NCBI GenBank assembly: GCA_900550345.1
Contig: URRX01000052.1
Span: 1-9,021 of the forward strand
Length of the DNA: 9,021 nt
Origin: an uncultured Anaerococcus sp.
GTDB lineage: Bacteria > Bacillota > Clostridia > Tissierellales > Peptoniphilaceae
Direction: 5' to 3'
How positions within the stretch are numbered: position 1 is the first letter of the stretch; each line of letters opens with the position of its first letter. The notes beneath the pieces are model-generated. The model ran no database searches and had not been told where the DNA came from. It was given only the letters and a program-made list of their open reading frames with translations. Both the position numbers and the translations under genes were made by a program. This document shows positions 1 to 7,375 of the stretch, piece after piece.

Positions 1-1
1 T

Positions 2-55
2 GGGCCGCCTGGCACTGGAAAAACCAGTATTGCCAGCGCAATCGCTGGTTCAACA
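2..55 (+). other. Fragment of an AAA+ ATPase gene (RarA/MgsA-like Walker A segment), probably chimeric
   Basis: Read on the plus strand from base 2, these 54 bases encode GPPGTGKTSIASAIAGST followed immediately by a TAA at 56-58. GPPGTGKT is a perfect Walker A (P-loop) motif, and the following SIASAIAGST resembles the helix after the P-loop in RarA/MgsA (replication-associated recombination ATPase) of lactic acid bacteria, as I remember that family. The first 55 bases contain 31 G or C (56%), far above the rest of the window, and the similarity stops abruptly where the EamA-family gene on the other strand becomes recognisable. There is no start, no gene body and no biological end, so this is a remnant and not a gene. 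The AAA+ call is firm; the RarA assignment is a recollection-based inference from 18 residues. Confidence 0.6.
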
Positions 56-893
56 TAAGTATTCCACCAATTAATTCCCTTTCATTAGGTACTTCCTTCA
101 AAAATATAAATCCAAATAAAGCAGCAAAAACGGCTTCTAAGGATAAAATCAAACTTGAAATTGTAGGATCAGTATCTTTTTGTGCAACTATTTGTAATGT
201 ATAACCTAAACCTGAAGAAAATACTCCCATGTATAAAATAGCAAAAATTCCTTTAATAACAAGGTCTAATTCTGGTTTTTCAAATAATATCATCAAGAAT
301 AATGAAACAAGGCTTGCAACAAAAAATTGAAGCATAGACATCTTTACACTATCTGATTTAACTGAGTAATGATCAATAAATAAAATATGAAAAGCAAAAA
401 ACAAAGATCCAATAAAAATTAAAATATCTCCCTTATTTATAGAAAATCCATCTTCAACTTTTACAGTCAATAAATAAAGACCAATTAAAGCCAAAATTAT
501 AGCAATAGCTGTTTTTTTAGAAACTTTTTTTCCCATAAAAATAGCAATAATCGGAACAATTACAACATACAAACTTGTAATAAATCCTGCTTTTCCACTT
601 GTTGTAAAATAGACTCCAGTTTGTTGAAAACTTACAGCAATAGCCATGACAAGACCTGTGGTAATTCCTCCTCTAATAGTAGCTGTTTTGGTTATAGAAT
701 TTATTTTTTCCCTTGTTTTGTTTTTTCTAACAAATGCATAAATCAGAAGAAATAATCCAGCAGTTAGATTTCTTAAAAAGTTAAAAGTAAATGGCGGTAT
801 GTACTCACTTCCCAATTTTTGTGCAATAAACGCAAATCCCCAAATAAAGGAAGTTAAAAATAAAAGTAATTCTCCTCTATGCTTATTTTTCAT
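3..893 (-). CDS. EamA/DMT-family transporter, 3' end truncated at the window edge
   Basis: This is an integral membrane protein of the drug/metabolite transporter (DMT, EamA) superfamily, expected to export or import a small metabolite across the cytoplasmic membrane; the substrate cannot be read from the sequence. The ATG at 893-891 has AGGAG five bases upstream. The protein begins MKNKHRGELLLFLTSFIWG and shows two EamA repeats with about ten hydrophobic segments. The first repeat includes AGLFLLIYAFVRK and TSGKAGFITSLYVVIVPIIA; the second includes GVFSSGLGYTLQIVAQ and ISSLILSLEAVFAALFGF, typical of the family. Native sequence is recognisable for about 280 residues, up to GGILM near base 54. 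The frame then stays open to the window edge through residues (LNQRLRWQYWFFQ...) that do not look like EamA and coincide with the GC-rich foreign segment, so the last ~15-20 native residues are missing. It has its own promoter and is separated from polC by a terminator. Confidence 0.85.
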   Translation of the reverse strand, partial: MKNKHRGELLLFLTSFIWGFAFIAQKLGSEYIPPFTFNFLRNLTAGLFLLIYAFVRKNKTREKINSITKTATIRGGITTGLVMAIAVSFQQTGVYFTTSGKAGFITSLYVVIVPIIAIFMGKKVSKKTAIAIILALIGLYLLTVKVEDGFSINKGDILIFIGSLFFAFHILFIDHYSVKSDSVKMSMLQFFVASLVSLFLMILFEKPELDLVIKGIFAILYMGVFSSGLGYTLQIVAQKDTDPTISSLILSLEAVFAALFGFIFLKEVPNERELIGGILMLNQRLRWQYWFFQCQAA

Positions 894-904
894 ATTTACT
901 CCTA

Positions 905-1001
905 CAAATTTGATTTTTATTTTTGTTTGCTTGTATTATATCAGAAAATTTATTTTTTGTAATATTTTTTAATAAAAATAATAAAAATTAAATCAAATTT
1001 G
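905..1001. repeat. 12-bp inverted repeat with CAAATTTG palindromes flanking the transporter promoter
   Basis: CAAATTTGATTT (905-916) and its exact reverse complement AAATCAAATTTG (990-1001) lie on the two sides of the predicted transporter promoter, one between the -10 and the ribosome binding site and one upstream of the -35. Each arm holds the perfect 8-bp palindrome CAAATTTG (905-912 and 994-1001). Their placement would suit a dimeric regulator binding two sites. The base composition is so AT-rich that chance cannot be excluded, and no regulator is encoded here. Confidence 0.35.
935..963 (-). promoter_or_regulatory. Predicted sigma-A promoter of the EamA-family transporter gene
   Basis: On the minus strand a consensus TATAAT (940-935) lies 17 bp downstream of ATTACA (963-958), which matches 4 of 6 positions of TTGACA. 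It is about 42 bp upstream of the ATG at 893, and the GTAGGAG ribosome binding site sits in between. The position after the polC terminator fits an independent transcription unit. Confidence 0.55.
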
Positions 1002-1071
1002 CTTAACTTAGATGAATTATTAATTTTATTTGTCATATATATGCATATTTTATTATTTATAAAAGTAAAAT

Positions 1072-1111
1072 AAAAAAACTCTAATAAAGAATTTATCTCA
1101 ATTAGAGTTTT
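1072..1111 (-). terminator. Intrinsic terminator of the uppS-polC operon
   Basis: A perfect 11-bp inverted repeat, AAAACTCTAAT (1075-1085) and ATTAGAGTTTT (1101-1111), with a 15-base loop. On the minus strand the second arm runs into seven consecutive T residues (1078-1072), the classic rho-independent form. It begins four bases after the polC stop codon, so it should end the five-gene transcript and insulate the transporter gene downstream. The plus strand lacks a good T-run, so the direction is clear. Confidence 0.85.
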
Positions 1112-1114
1112 AAT

Positions 1115-4100
1115 TTATAAATCAAACAAAGACATTTGATTTTCTTCTTGCAAATTGTTTATTATATCTAAATTTTTTAAAGAGTTTAAAGCATTTTTAT
1201 TTAATGATGTTCTTTTTTTCAAATCCTCTATTGAAATAAATTTTGCTTTTTCCCTTTCTTCTACAACATCTTTTGCCATCGCTTCTGAAACATCATCAAC
1301 TGCAGAAAGTGGTGGTAAAATTTCTCCATCTTCATCCAAAATAAATTTAATAGCCTCTGACTTATATAAGTCTGCTTTTTTTATTTTAATATCTCTAGCA
1401 GCCATCTCTTCAGCAACTTCCAACAAAGATCTTAGATTTTTTTCTCTTTGTGTTGGTTTTTCTAACTGATTTATTTCATTCAAAGCATATTGGATTGACT
1501 TTAATCCTTTTACTATAACTGAATATTGAAAATCATTTAGTTTTGTTGAAAAATATGTTGCATAAAAAGCTTTTGGATAATAAACCTTGTAATAGGCAAT
1601 CCTATAACTCATCAAACAATAAGCAACCGCGTGAGCTTTCGGGAAAAGATATTTTATTTTCAAACAAGAATCAATATACCAATCTGGAACATTATTTTCT
1701 TTCATATATGATAAAGTTTCTTCTGATAAAGTTTTTCCTTTTCTTACTTTTTCCATTATTTGGAAAGATTTTTTCTTATCAAGTCCTAGATTAATCAAAG
1801 AATTCATGATGTCATCACGAGTTGAAATTATTTGATCAAATCCTGCTGTTTTTGATTTTACCAAATCCTGAGCATTATTTAGCCACACATCAGTACCATG
1901 TGAAAGACCAGAAATTCTAGTCATTTCAGAAAATTTGGTTGGAAAAGTATCTTTTAACATCCCTCTTACAAAAGATGTACCAAATTCTGGAATTCCTAAA
2001 GTTCCTATCTCATTATTTGAAAAATCATATTTTATATTTAATGGTTTGGTTGAAGAGAAAATATTCATTACATTTTCATCATCCATTTGAAGTTTTAAAG
2101 GATCTGTATTTGTTAAATCTTGTAGACTTCTAATAATTGTAGGAACATCATGGCCCAATAAATCCAGTTTTAAAATTACTCCATGCATCATGTTGTAGGT
2201 AAAATGAGTTGTTTTTATATCATCTTTTCCATCATCTGCTGGATATTGAACAGGAGAAAAATCATAAATATTTTTATCATTTGGCACTATCATAAGACCA
2301 CCTGGGTGTTGACCAGTTGTTCTTTTTACATCAAAAAGTCCTCTTTGATATTTTCGAATTTGTGCATTACTTAATGTGAGATCATTATCTTCCATATATT
2401 TTTTGATATACCCAAAAGCTGTATTGTCTTTTATAGTTCCAATAGTTCCTGCCCTAAAAACTTTTCCCTCACCAAATAATTCTTCAGTATATTTGTGAAT
2501 TGTTGGTTGATATTCTCCAGCAAAATTCAAATCAATATCTGGTTCCTTATCTCCTTCAAAGCCTAAGAAAACTTCAAAAGGAATATCGTGACCGTCCTTA
2601 TTCATCTCTGTCCCACATTTTGGACAAGTTTTATCTGGCAAATCTATTCCAGCTCCAATAGATCCATCAGTTATAAATTCTGAATGTTTACATTTAGGAC
2701 AAATATAATGAGGAGCAAGTGGATTTACTTCTGTAATATTTGCCATGGTTGCTGCAAAAGATGAACCAACAGAGCCTCTTGATCCAACTAAATATCCATC
2801 TTCATTTGATTTTTCTACAAGCTCTTTTGCAATTATATATAAAACAGCGTAACCATTTGAAATTATAGAATCAAGTTCTTTGTCTAGTCTAGTTTTTACA
2901 AGCTCAGGAAGAGGATCTCCATAAATTGATATAGCTTTTTCATAAGTAGTATCTTTTAATCTTTTATCAGATCCTTCAATTTTTGGTGGAAAAGTCTCAT
3001 GAGGAATAGGCATAATGCTTTCCAAACTATCAGAAATTTTTATTGTATTATCAATTACAACTTCCATTTTAGTTTTATCATCTAGATAATAAAATTCATC
3101 AAGCATTTCTTTGGTAGTTTTTAAATAATAAAGAGGATTATTTTCTTTGTAATGGAAAAACTGTCCCTTGTGAAGAATATTTCTAAGAACATAATCTTTC
3201 TTATCCATATATCTTACAGAACCAGTTGCAACGACTAACTTATTGTGTTTTTGTCCTAAATCAATTATTTTTTTATTTATTTCAATAATTTGATCTTTAT
3301 TTCTAATTGATCCATTTTCCAAATCATCAGCAAATACCCCCAATGCCTCTATTTGGAAAAAATCAAAAAACTCGCAGATTTTATCAATTTTTTCTTCTGC
3401 ATAATTATCTCTTATAGCCTTAAATAATATCCCATCTTTTCCACCTGATCCAATTATTAAACCTTCTTTATTTTCACTTATTAAATCATATGGGGTCTTT
3501 GCTTCCATATTAAAATATTTCATTCTAGAATCTGAAATTATTTTATAAAGATTTTTAAGACCCTTATAATTTTTAGCAAAAATAATTGATGAGAAATTTT
3601 CATGACGAGAAATAGGCCATTTTGTTTTTATAGAATTAATTTTTTCAAGACTTAAATCTTTATTTTTTTCTTTAATTTTTTCAAATAATTTTATAAATAC
3701 TTTTGCAGTAGTCATAGCATCATCGCTTGCCCTGTGGTGATTAAATGGCCCTACTGCTAATTTTTTTGCTAGTTTATCAAGAGAAAATCTTCCCATATTT
3801 GGGAAAACTGCTCTTGCCATTGGCAAAGTATCCAAATAAACTGGTTCAAATTCATAAGATAAATTATCGCAAGCTTCTTTTATAAAACCAATATCAAAAT
3901 CTGTATTTTGCCCTACAAAATAAGCATCCTTTGAAAATTCCAAAAATTTTGGTAATATTTCATCAATTTTTGGCTTATCCATAACCATTTCATTTGTAAT
4001 TCCAGTAAGTTCAACTACCTTTTCAGGAATCATTTTTTCAGGATTTACAAGTTCATTAAAAACTTCAACAATTTCTCCATTTTCAATCTTTACCGCACCA

Positions 4101-5299
4101 ATTTCTGTGATTTTATCAGAATATTTATAAAGACCTGTTGTCTCCAAATCAAAAACTATAAATCTTTGATCTTTTAAATTCCTTATATCATTTATTTTTT
4201 TATTGTAATTATTGGTTAAAATCCTTAAATTTTTATCAACCAACAAAAGCTCTGCCCCTGCTAGCATTTTTATGTCATTTTTTCCAAGCTTGTCATACAT
4301 ATCTGGAAGGGCTTGTAAAGTTTCAGTATCGGTAATTCCACAAGCTGTATGGCCCCAAGATTTTAATTTTTTTGAAAGCTCATCCATGTCAACAAAACCA
4401 TCAAGGTTGGTCATTTTTGTATGAATTTCAATCTCTACTCTTTTTTTAGGATAAGTGTCAAGCCTTTCTTTTTTTTCACACTCTTGCATAGAATTAACTG
4501 TGAAAACATCTTCGTGAGAGTATCCATCATAATTTAAAACACCTTGAACTCTTACCGCCATATTTTCTTTTAAATTATCTAGTTTCGCTTTATTTCTTGG
4601 TTGAATAAACATCTTACAAGCTATAGCATCTGTTTCGTCTTCGAGGTCAAAAGAATAGATAAAATTCCCTCTTTTTGACTCAAAAATATCTATTCCAAAA
4701 ATTTCACCTTTTAAAGATAAATTCATTCCCTTTTTGTCATAAATTTCTTCAATTTTAAATTCATCTGCCTTAATGTTTCTTCCATATTTTAAAACTTCTG
4801 ATGGATCTTTTTCTTTTTTATCTGATTCTTTTTTATTATTTCTAGCATTTTGAATCATATTTTCAAGCTCAATCTTTTTTAAATCTCTAAGGCTTGATGT
4901 TTTTTCTTCTTTTGTATTCTCGTCTTTTTTATTTTCAGTATTTGGCAGATCAAAAATATCTTTGTTTTCTTTATTTTCTATAGCTTGATCATTTTTATTT
5001 TCTACAATCTCTTCTACTTGATTTTCATAACCTGTTTCATAAAAATCTGGAAGAGGTTGATTTTCATAAAATTCTTCAATTGGATTTGTTTTTTCTTCTT
5101 TTTCTTTTATATCTTCGTACTTTAAAGCTAAATTTACATAGGAAAAATATTTTTCTAATTTTTCTTCAATTTCTTTTTCTTTTTTTCCTAAAATGACTAA
5201 TTTTAATTTATTTAATTTTTTTGAATATATAGCATCTTTAATATAGTAATCTTTGTCTGTATCTATAAGTGATTTTAGACTAATTTTCATTTTTCTCAT
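1115..5299 (-). CDS. polC: DNA polymerase III alpha subunit, PolC type, with DEDDh proofreading exonuclease
   Basis: Replicative C-family polymerase that extends DNA at the fork and proofreads with its own 3'-5' exonuclease. At 1394 residues it is slightly shorter than the Bacillus subtilis enzyme (about 1437). Order: short N-terminal domain (1-60), acidic/Lys/Asn-rich linker (about 60-175), OB fold (about 190-285), PHP domain split by the exonuclease (about 287-365 and 560-700), polymerase core and C-terminal region. Exonuclease residues are complete: D384 and E386 in FDLETTG, D469, H522 and D527. Polymerase motifs: GSRGSVGSS (839-847), Cys867/870/892/895 zinc site, catalytic D921 and D923 in PDIDLNF, D1046 in KLDLLGH. 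The C-terminus QMSLF (1388-1392) is a beta-clamp binding motif. PHP ligands are largely substituted (E291, T325, R696), which is unusual. The gene overlaps ispG by 20 bp. The start could instead be the ATG nine bases later (5290), because neither has a strong ribosome binding site; GATGAG precedes the second one. Confidence 0.97.
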   Translation of the reverse strand: MRKMKISLKSLIDTDKDYYIKDAIYSKKLNKLKLVILGKKEKEIEEKLEKYFSYVNLALKYEDIKEKEEKTNPIEEFYENQPLPDFYETGYENQVEEIVENKNDQAIENKENKDIFDLPNTENKKDENTKEEKTSSLRDLKKIELENMIQNARNNKKESDKKEKDPSEVLKYGRNIKADEFKIEEIYDKKGMNLSLKGEIFGIDIFESKRGNFIYSFDLEDETDAIACKMFIQPRNKAKLDNLKENMAVRVQGVLNYDGYSHEDVFTVNSMQECEKKERLDTYPKKRVEIEIHTKMTNLDGFVDMDELSKKLKSWGHTACGITDTETLQALPDMYDKLGKNDIKMLAGAELLLVDKNLRILTNNYNKKINDIRNLKDQRFIVFDLETTGLYKYSDKITEIGAVKIENGEIVEVFNELVNPEKMIPEKVVELTGITNEMVMDKPKIDEILPKFLEFSKDAYFVGQNTDFDIGFIKEACDNLSYEFEPVYLDTLPMARAVFPNMGRFSLDKLAKKLAVGPFNHHRASDDAMTTAKVFIKLFEKIKEKNKDLSLEKINSIKTKWPISRHENFSSIIFAKNYKGLKNLYKIISDSRMKYFNMEAKTPYDLISENKEGLIIGSGGKDGILFKAIRDNYAEEKIDKICEFFDFFQIEALGVFADDLENGSIRNKDQIIEINKKIIDLGQKHNKLVVATGSVRYMDKKDYVLRNILHKGQFFHYKENNPLYYLKTTKEMLDEFYYLDDKTKMEVVIDNTIKISDSLESIMPIPHETFPPKIEGSDKRLKDTTYEKAISIYGDPLPELVKTRLDKELDSIISNGYAVLYIIAKELVEKSNEDGYLVGSRGSVGSSFAATMANITEVNPLAPHYICPKCKHSEFITDGSIGAGIDLPDKTCPKCGTEMNKDGHDIPFEVFLGFEGDKEPDIDLNFAGEYQPTIHKYTEELFGEGKVFRAGTIGTIKDNTAFGYIKKYMEDNDLTLSNAQIRKYQRGLFDVKRTTGQHPGGLMIVPNDKNIYDFSPVQYPADDGKDDIKTTHFTYNMMHGVILKLDLLGHDVPTIIRSLQDLTNTDPLKLQMDDENVMNIFSSTKPLNIKYDFSNNEIGTLGIPEFGTSFVRGMLKDTFPTKFSEMTRISGLSHGTDVWLNNAQDLVKSKTAGFDQIISTRDDIMNSLINLGLDKKKSFQIMEKVRKGKTLSEETLSYMKENNVPDWYIDSCLKIKYLFPKAHAVAYCLMSYRIAYYKVYYPKAFYATYFSTKLNDFQYSVIVKGLKSIQYALNEINQLEKPTQREKNLRSLLEVAEEMAARDIKIKKADLYKSEAIKFILDEDGEILPPLSAVDDVSEAMAKDVVEEREKAKFISIEDLKKRTSLNKNALNSLKNLDIINNLQEENQMSLFDL

Positions 5300-6338
5300 C
5301 TTTCAAAATTTCTTCAATAAGACTGTCTACTATTTCTTCTTGTTTTACTTTTTTGATTGTTATTCCTTTTTTAAATAAAAATCCATATCCTTTTGCACAA
5401 GCAATTCCATAATCTGCTTCTTTTGCTTCACCTGGTCCATTTACAGGACATCCCATTATGGCAACTTTTAAATTTAAATTTAATTTATCAAGCCTATCAC
5501 TTGCTTCATTTACAATTTCATCCAAATTTACGCTTGTTCTTGAGCAAGTTGGACAAGAAACTAGATCAATACCATCACGTCTAAGTCCCAAAGATTTTAA
5601 AATTGTTTTTCCTGCTTTTACTTCTTGAAGAGGATCTCCAGTAATTGAAACTCTAATTGTATCACCAATTCCATCTTTTAAAAGTGATCCCATTCCAATT
5701 GAAGATTTTACTAAAGCTTGATAAAGAGGGCCAGCTTCTGTAACTCCTAAATGAAGTGGATAATCACAAAGAGCTGAAATTTTTCTATTTACATCTATCA
5801 TTGTATTTACATCCGATGATTTAATGGAGATAACAATGTCATAAAAATCTAAATCTTCTAAAACTTTTACTTCTTCAAGGGCAGAATAAACTAGGCTATC
5901 TACATTTACCCCATGATATTTTTCAATCATATCCTTATGAACTGATCCTGAGTTTACTCCTATTCTTATAGGAATATTTTTCTCCTTACATTTTTCAACC
6001 AAAATCTTAACCTTATCACTTCCTCCAATATTTCCTGGATTTATTCTTAAACAATCACATCCATTTTCTACTGCTGCAAGTGCTAGTTTATAATCAAATT
6101 GTATATCCGCTACAAAGGGAAGATTTGTTCTTTTTTTTATTTCAGAAATTGCCTTTGCATCTTCAATAGAATTTATAGCAGATCTTGAAATATCACAGCC
6201 TGCTTTTTCAAAGTCATTAATTTGATCTACAACTTCCTTTATATTTTTTGTTTCTTTAGTTGTCATTGATTGGATAGAAATAGGAGATCCTCCTCCTATG
6301 GCTACATCTCCTACATATACTTTTCTAGTTTTTTTCAA
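5280..6338 (-). CDS. ispG: 4-hydroxy-3-methylbut-2-enyl diphosphate synthase (IspG/GcpE)
   Basis: Iron-sulfur enzyme of the non-mevalonate (MEP) isoprenoid pathway that reductively converts methylerythritol 2,4-cyclodiphosphate to HMBPP in the cytoplasm. At 352 residues it has the bacterial two-domain form: an N-terminal TIM-barrel part (KVYVGDVAIGGGSPISIQSM, FVADIQFDY, LRINPGNIG, IRIGVNSGS, LHLGVTEAG) and a C-terminal 4Fe-4S domain with C262 and C265 (SCPTCSRT), C297 (GCPVNGPGE) and E304, so all expected cluster ligands are present. The start codon is TTG (6338-6336), preceded by AAGGAG; the first downstream ATG (residue 25) would remove conserved sequence. It begins 10 bp after rseP and overlaps polC by 20 bp, indicating translational coupling. 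Its product feeds the isoprenoid pool used by UppS, encoded in the same operon. The usual dxr neighbour is missing. Confidence 0.97.
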   Translation of the reverse strand: MKKTRKVYVGDVAIGGGSPISIQSMTTKETKNIKEVVDQINDFEKAGCDISRSAINSIEDAKAISEIKKRTNLPFVADIQFDYKLALAAVENGCDCLRINPGNIGGSDKVKILVEKCKEKNIPIRIGVNSGSVHKDMIEKYHGVNVDSLVYSALEEVKVLEDLDFYDIVISIKSSDVNTMIDVNRKISALCDYPLHLGVTEAGPLYQALVKSSIGMGSLLKDGIGDTIRVSITGDPLQEVKAGKTILKSLGLRRDGIDLVSCPTCSRTSVNLDEIVNEASDRLDKLNLNLKVAIMGCPVNGPGEAKEADYGIACAKGYGFLFKKGITIKKVKQEEIVDSLIEEILKDEKNEN

Positions 6339-6350
6339 TTTTTACTCCTT
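6336..6350 (-). promoter_or_regulatory. Ribosome binding site and TTG start that decide the ispG N-terminus
   Basis: On the minus strand AAGGAG (6350-6345) is followed by six bases and then TTG (6338-6336). The stop codon TAA of rseP (6351-6349) is embedded in TAAGGAG, so the upstream gene ends inside the binding site. No ATG lies in a usable position, and conserved IspG sequence starts immediately after the TTG, so this is the true start. Confidence 0.85.
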
Positions 6351-7362
6351 AAAATAAATTAATTAAATCTTTAATTGTAACTAAAAGGATCAATCCCAAT
6401 AAAAAGATAAATCCTCCTATTGTAAATTTTTCTTCTATTTTTTTGTTTATTCTTTTTTTAGTAATCATTTCAAATAATGATGTGAAAATTTTTGACCCAT
6501 CAAGAGCTGGAATTGGAAGTAGGTTAAAAAATCCTAAATTTACACTAATATATCCCAAAAAGAAAATAAGATTCATAATTCCAAGATTTGCTTGTCTACC
6601 CATTTCTTTTACAACTCCAACAGGTCCTGAAAGTGCTGAAAATCCTAATTTTCCTGTAAATAAATTTTTTAGAACAATAACCATCATCGAAATCATAGAT
6701 CCAACTTGTTTTGTTCCAATTATTATTGATTCAAAAAATCCTACTTTTTGATTTTTTGGTATAAAACCAAGAATTGGTCTTTTATCTTCAAACTTTACTT
6801 TTACACTTTTATCAATATATTTATTATTTCTTTTTAATGTAACAGAAATTTTATCATCTTTTTTATGATTTTTATAAAAATCTTCCAAGTTTTTAGAAAT
6901 ATCAGAAAACTCATTAATTTCTTTATTATTAACTTTATAAATTTCATCATTTATTTTAAATCCTTGACTTTTTATTGGTGAGTTTTCAGTGAATTCTTTG
7001 ATTTTTGTTGACGGCTTTCCAGTATTAAATGCTACAAAAGAAAATAATAAACAAGCAAAAATCAAATTTATTAAAGGTCCTGCAAGTATAGTAAAAAATC
7101 TTTTGTAGGCAGGTGCCTTATCAAATGATCTCTCATCATTACTTTCATCGTCCTCACCTTCCATAGCACAATATCCACCAATTGGAAATAAATTTACAGA
7201 ATAAAGAGTTTCTCCCTTTTGTTTTGCAAAAATTTTAGGACCCATTCCTATTGCAAATTCATTTACCTTGATTCCACTTTTTTTTGCAACGATAAAATGT
7301 CCAAACTCATGAATCAAAATCAAAAATAAGAACATTATTATCGAAATAATAACAGATTTCAT
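6349..7362 (-). CDS. rseP: RseP/RasP-type site-2 intramembrane zinc metalloprotease
   Basis: Membrane-embedded protease (M50B family) that cuts substrates within the membrane, typically anti-sigma factors and leftover signal peptides after a first cut outside. At 337 residues it is within the compact range for Firmicutes. The zinc motif HEFGH (18-22) lies in the first transmembrane segment, with H18 and H22 as ligands and E19 as catalytic base. A second hydrophobic segment covers about 92-112, a single PDZ domain about 115-200 (GFKINDEIYKVNNKEI), and the third zinc ligand is D289 in NLLPIPALDGSK (280-291). The final segment (about 315-335) is another membrane span. The usual LDGGR is LDGSK here, a mild variation. 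Start ATG at 7362 has AAGGAG five bases upstream, 13 bp after cdsA. No partner anti-sigma factor is in the window, so the physiological substrate is unknown. Confidence 0.94.
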   Translation of the reverse strand: MKSVIISIIMFLFLILIHEFGHFIVAKKSGIKVNEFAIGMGPKIFAKQKGETLYSVNLFPIGGYCAMEGEDDESNDERSFDKAPAYKRFFTILAGPLINLIFACLLFSFVAFNTGKPSTKIKEFTENSPIKSQGFKINDEIYKVNNKEINEFSDISKNLEDFYKNHKKDDKISVTLKRNNKYIDKSVKVKFEDKRPILGFIPKNQKVGFFESIIIGTKQVGSMISMMVIVLKNLFTGKLGFSALSGPVGVVKEMGRQANLGIMNLIFFLGYISVNLGFFNLLPIPALDGSKIFTSLFEMITKKRINKKIEEKFTIGGFIFLLGLILLVTIKDLINLF

Positions 7363-7375
7363 TTTACTCCTTAAC

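Noticed and set aside
1037..1050. Short palindrome ATATGCATAT in the intergenic region upstream of the transporter promoter.
   Set aside because: Alternating AT runs produce such palindromes often by chance, and it has no clear relation to the promoter or the terminator.
894..1071. Possible small RNA or riboswitch in the leader of the transporter gene.
   Set aside because: The predicted transcript leader is only about 35 bases and the rest is unstructured AT-rich DNA; no conserved RNA element is visible.
1155..1469. Plus-strand open frame of 104 codons opposite the 3' part of polC.
   Set aside because: It is rich in Phe, Ser and Ile as expected from the complement of a Lys/Glu-rich gene, has no recognisable motif, and lies wholly within a conserved part of polC. 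Other plus-strand frames inside polC, ispG and rseP were rejected for the same reason.
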